7,266 bases of DNA from JANJTY01 sp038257155 (GTDB lineage: Bacteria > Pseudomonadota > Gammaproteobacteria > Xanthomonadales > Xanthomonadaceae): positions 1-7,266 of the forward strand of contig JBBSJP010000088.1 of NCBI GenBank assembly GCA_038257155.1, read 5' to 3'. The notes under the pieces were generated by a model. The model had not been told where the DNA came from. It did not search any database and was given only the letters and a program-made list of their open reading frames with translations. Below, piece by piece: positions 5,109 to 7,266 of the stretch (within the stretch, counting starts at the first letter, position 1; every line of letters starts with the position of its first letter). The position numbers were made by a program, and so were the translations under genes.

Positions 5109-7228
5109 TTGAAAAGCTGGTACGCAGAGCTGTAACCACCCGCATCGTAATCAATGAACCCACTGCCGTCGCCGATCCACATCACCATGCGATCAGGACA
5201 TGAGCGCAAGCCGCACGACGTAGTGACGGGGAATACCAGGTCAAGATTGCCATCGCTGTTGAAATCACCGGTGACGATACGCTCAACACCGTAGGGACTA
5301 TTAGGGACGGCGAAGCCCGGGGAATACCGCACCGAGCCTGCATGCTCGATAGTCCAGTACGCGATGCCCCGCTCACCCGAGGTCTTTGAAAGCAGGACCT
5401 CGTCACCCCCGTCGCCGTCGATGTCCCCGCCGCCGAACACGGCCCAGCCTGCCGCCGGACTCGGTAGGTACCCTGGCTTGCTAAAGAAACCTGTATCGAT
5501 CGCTTCCCAGAACTGCAGGGTTTGACGACCCGAACCATCGATTCCCGCCCACACCAACGACGTGCGAGCTGTATCGAAAAGCTTGATTTTTGCAACCAGA
5601 CGCTTGTGTCCGGCCGGGGCCAAGAAACCGGCCGAATAACTCTGCACCTTGCTACCGTCCATGTTCCAGAAGGCCACTGCGTCCATGCTTCCGTCAGCCA
5701 TCACGTTCTGGCCGAGCAACAGGGCGCTGCGCTCAAAGTTGTCATAGCGGCCCGCACCGATGATGCTCCAGCCGGGCGCCGGATTCGGGATCGCTGCGTC
5801 GGTAAAGGCTCCGCCTGCACTTAGTCGCATGATCGTCTCGCGCGCGCCGCAATCGCGTTCGAAAACCAGGTCCAATACGCCATCGGCATTGAAGTCGCCC
5901 GTCGCCAGCGGCTTGGCTGTGGTGCAACCAAGTTCTGACGTTGGCGAGATCGAGCGCACCAGCGGGCCGTCCATCAGGTACGAAATGTAGCTGCCAGGTG
6001 CGCTCGGTGCCGCCGGCCCGTTGTTGAGACCAAACAGCAGCAGGTCGCTCTTGCCATCTCCGTCGACGTCGCCCCGCACGTAGGACGGACGGAGCCGATA
6101 ACCGGGTCCACCGAAGCCACGCAGCAGTTGCCAACCCGAGCTGTACTTGAGCAAGGGAAAATGCTCACGGAAACCGTTGCCGTCGCCCAGCAGCATCAAC
6201 AAGGTGCGAGCTTCATCCACCAAGGCGATGTCCAGCTTGCCGTCGCCGTTATAGTCACCAACCCTGGCAGGCACATGCGTGGAGGGCAAGAAGAACGGGG
6301 GCGAATAGCGCACAGGCGTGGCGCCGTTCATGATCCAGTACGCGAACATCTTCTGGCCGATCGACGAGAAACGAGTCTGGCGCGTTCCGTTGAACAGCAG
6401 CAGGTCACTCCTGCCGTCCCCGTCAACGTCTCCCGCCCCGCTGATCTCCCAACCCGCAGCGCGCTGGCCCACGGGCGCCTGCACGAATCCGTTGCCGTCC
6501 CCGATCCACATCACCACCGCACGATCGCTGGCGCGGTCCCATACGATGTCCAGCCGTCCGTCACCATTGAAATCGCCGTATGCCGCGTGCGCATGCTCCG
6601 CCGGCCGGCCGAAGGCCGGTGAATAGCGGGTCGGCGCGGCGCCGTCCATGATCCAATAGGCGAACAACCCCTGAGCTTCGTTTGCCAGCAGCAGGTCGCT
6701 CTTGCCGTCGCCATCGATGTCACCCGCGCCGGTGACAGCCCACCCTTCGACGTAATTGCGAATCGGCACTTGGCTGAAGCCGTTGCCGTCACCCACCCAC
6801 ATCAACAGGCTGCGGTCGAATGTCCGCGTCCACACGATATCGAGCTTGCCATCGCCATTGAAGTCCCCGCTAGCAGCTTGCGTATAGCCGTCGGGCTTGA
6901 TGAATGCAGGCGAATAGCTTCGCACCGTCCCGCCGTCCATGAGCCAGTAGGCACTCAAGGCAAGCGATGTGTTGTCAAGCAGCAGGTCGCTCTTGCGATC
7001 ACCGTCGATGTCTCCGGGGACGTAGGCGACGGCGTTCGCGGCCATGGGCGAGGTCTGGGCCTCGCTCGCGGCCCTGGAAACCGGTGACAACGCGGCACTG
7101 GAAACCGGTGACAACGCGGCCATGGCGGTCTGCCCGGACTTCGATGTGTGCAGCGCATCGGGCTGTTGAGGTTGAGGACAGCCGGACAGGCACAGCACGA
7201 GGGCTGCCATATAGATGCGTGGATTCAT
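5102..7228 (-). CDS. FG-GAP/VCBS-repeat lipoprotein with six double calcium-loop repeats
   Basis: This 708-aa protein begins with a lipoprotein signal peptide. Lipobox LSGC puts the acylated Cys at residue 17, so it is probably membrane-anchored, at the outer membrane or cell surface. A low-complexity linker (18-70) contains an 8-aa duplication. Six repeats start near residues 73, 170, 267, 387, 494 and 602. Each has an A half (DIDGDGKSDLLL then AYWIMDG and RYSPAF) and a B half (DFNGDGKLDIVW then MWIGDGNGF), with EF-hand-like DxDGDGxxD calcium loops as in FG-GAP/VCBS beta-propeller proteins. The first two repeats are exactly 97 residues long; later ones carry insertions. Repeat 5 has lost the acidic ligands in both halves. 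Repeats 4 and 6 hold Cys pairs (435/460, 672/677). AGGAG six bases before the ATG at 7228 favours this start over the adjacent GTG at 7231. Such proteins bind calcium and often serve adhesion or ligand binding; no catalytic domain is visible and the partner is unknown. Confidence 0.9.
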   Translation of the reverse strand: MNPRIYMAALVLCLSGCPQPQQPDALHTSKSGQTAMAALSPVSSAALSPVSRAASEAQTSPMAANAVAYVPGDIDGDRKSDLLLDNTSLALSAYWLMDGGTVRSYSPAFIKPDGYTQAASGDFNGDGKLDIVWTRTFDRSLLMWVGDGNGFSQVPIRNYVEGWAVTGAGDIDGDGKSDLLLANEAQGLFAYWIMDGAAPTRYSPAFGRPAEHAHAAYGDFNGDGRLDIVWDRASDRAVVMWIGDGNGFVQAPVGQRAAGWEISGAGDVDGDGRSDLLLFNGTRQTRFSSIGQKMFAYWIMNGATPVRYSPPFFLPSTHVPARVGDYNGDGKLDIALVDEARTLLMLLGDGNGFREHFPLLKYSSGWQLLRGFGGPGYRLRPSYVRGDVDGDGKSDLLLFGLNNGPAAPSAPGSYISYLMDGPLVRSISPTSELGCTTAKPLATGDFNADGVLDLVFERDCGARETIMRLSAGGAFTDAAIPNPAPGWSIIGAGRYDNFERSALLLGQNVMADGSMDAVAFWNMDGSKVQSYSAGFLAPAGHKRLVAKIKLFDTARTSLVWAGIDGSGRQTLQFWEAIDTGFFSKPGYLPSPAAGWAVFGGGDIDGDGGDEVLLSKTSGERGIAYWTIEHAGSVRYSPGFAVPNSPYGVERIVTGDFNSDGNLDLVFPVTTSCGLRSCPDRMVMWIGDGSGFIDYDAGGYSSAYQLFNP
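6036..7012 (-). repeat. DNA-level tandem repeats inside the FG-GAP gene (first four repeat starts)
   Basis: The plus-strand block AGCAGCAGGTC recurs at 6036, 6396, 6687 and 6978, with spacings of 360, 291 and 291 bases, which equal 120, 97 and 97 codons. The blocks encode the DLLL part of the A-half calcium loop. Near-identical neighbouring bases (for example GCTCTTGCCGTC) indicate fairly recent duplication or gene conversion among repeats 1-4. Confidence 0.8.
7074..7120. repeat. 24-bp tandem duplication in the lipoprotein linker
   Basis: Bases 7074-7096 are repeated exactly at 7098-7120 (23 identical bases, 24-bp period). On the minus strand the units encode AALSPVSS and AALSPVSR. The duplication keeps the frame and lengthens the flexible spacer between the lipid anchor and the first FG-GAP repeat. 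It is a likely site for copy-number change by replication slippage. Confidence 0.9.
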
Positions 7229-7234
7229 CACCAG

Positions 7235-7239
7235 CTCCT
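7235..7239 (-). promoter_or_regulatory. Ribosome binding site of the FG-GAP lipoprotein
   Basis: AGGAG on the minus strand is six bases from the ATG at 7228 but only three from the GTG at 7231, so ATG is the more likely start. The remaining bases to the window edge are too few to judge a promoter. Confidence 0.65.
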
Positions 7240-7266
7240 GTCACGAGGTAATTCGAATGGGCTGAA

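Noticed and set aside
5102..7228. CRISPR-like or satellite array because of regular repeats
   Set aside because: The regularity is the codon-level periodicity of FG-GAP protein repeats in one intact frame.

Overview
The window is GC-rich and carries genes typical of the Xanthomonadaceae/Lysobacteraceae (Lysobacter, Luteimonas, Xanthomonas, Stenotrophomonas type). The clearest pointer is a large TonB-dependent receptor of the Xanthomonas/Caulobacter type next to a secreted GH13 alpha-amylase-family enzyme. It is followed by a DUF6445-like protein and an FG-GAP/VCBS-repeat lipoprotein. The genus assignment is inference; no rRNA or housekeeping gene is present.

Layout. (1) 1-283, minus: N-terminal part of a secreted GH13 enzyme that runs off the window. 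(2) 284-576: divergent regulatory region holding a strong inverted repeat (314-346) in the amylase leader and a LacI-type imperfect palindrome (390-403). (3) 577-3261, plus: TonB-dependent receptor, closed by a 15-bp-stem Rho-independent terminator (3289-3330). (4) 3331-3588: non-coding, with a REP-like palindrome at 3459-3507 and otherwise nothing I can support. (5) 3589-4302, minus: DUF6445-like protein with an apparent HxD...H iron-binding arrangement, convergent with the receptor. (6) 4367-4608: gene-poor stretch with a strong terminator, what looks like a degenerate 3' end of a tRNA, and a 12-bp-period tandem repeat; possibly an integration scar. (7) 4609-4917, minus: small Trp-rich hypothetical protein. 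(8) 4949-5101: short spacer with only a weak hairpin. (9) 5102-7228, minus: 708-aa lipoprotein made of six double FG-GAP repeats, the fifth having lost its calcium loops.

How the genes work together. The GH13 enzyme and the receptor read as one starch/maltodextrin utilisation pair: the enzyme would cut alpha-glucans outside the cytoplasm and the receptor would import the oligosaccharides across the outer membrane using TonB energy. The palindrome between them would suit a sugar-responsive LacI-family repressor. DUF6445 proteins are, as I recall, often found near such receptors, but this one is in a separate transcription unit. The small protein and the FG-GAP lipoprotein show no clear link to the sugar locus.

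I see no obviously new multi-gene system. The best leads are the RNA structures in the amylase leader, the possible tRNA-associated integration scar with its small orphan gene, and the decayed unit inside the FG-GAP array.
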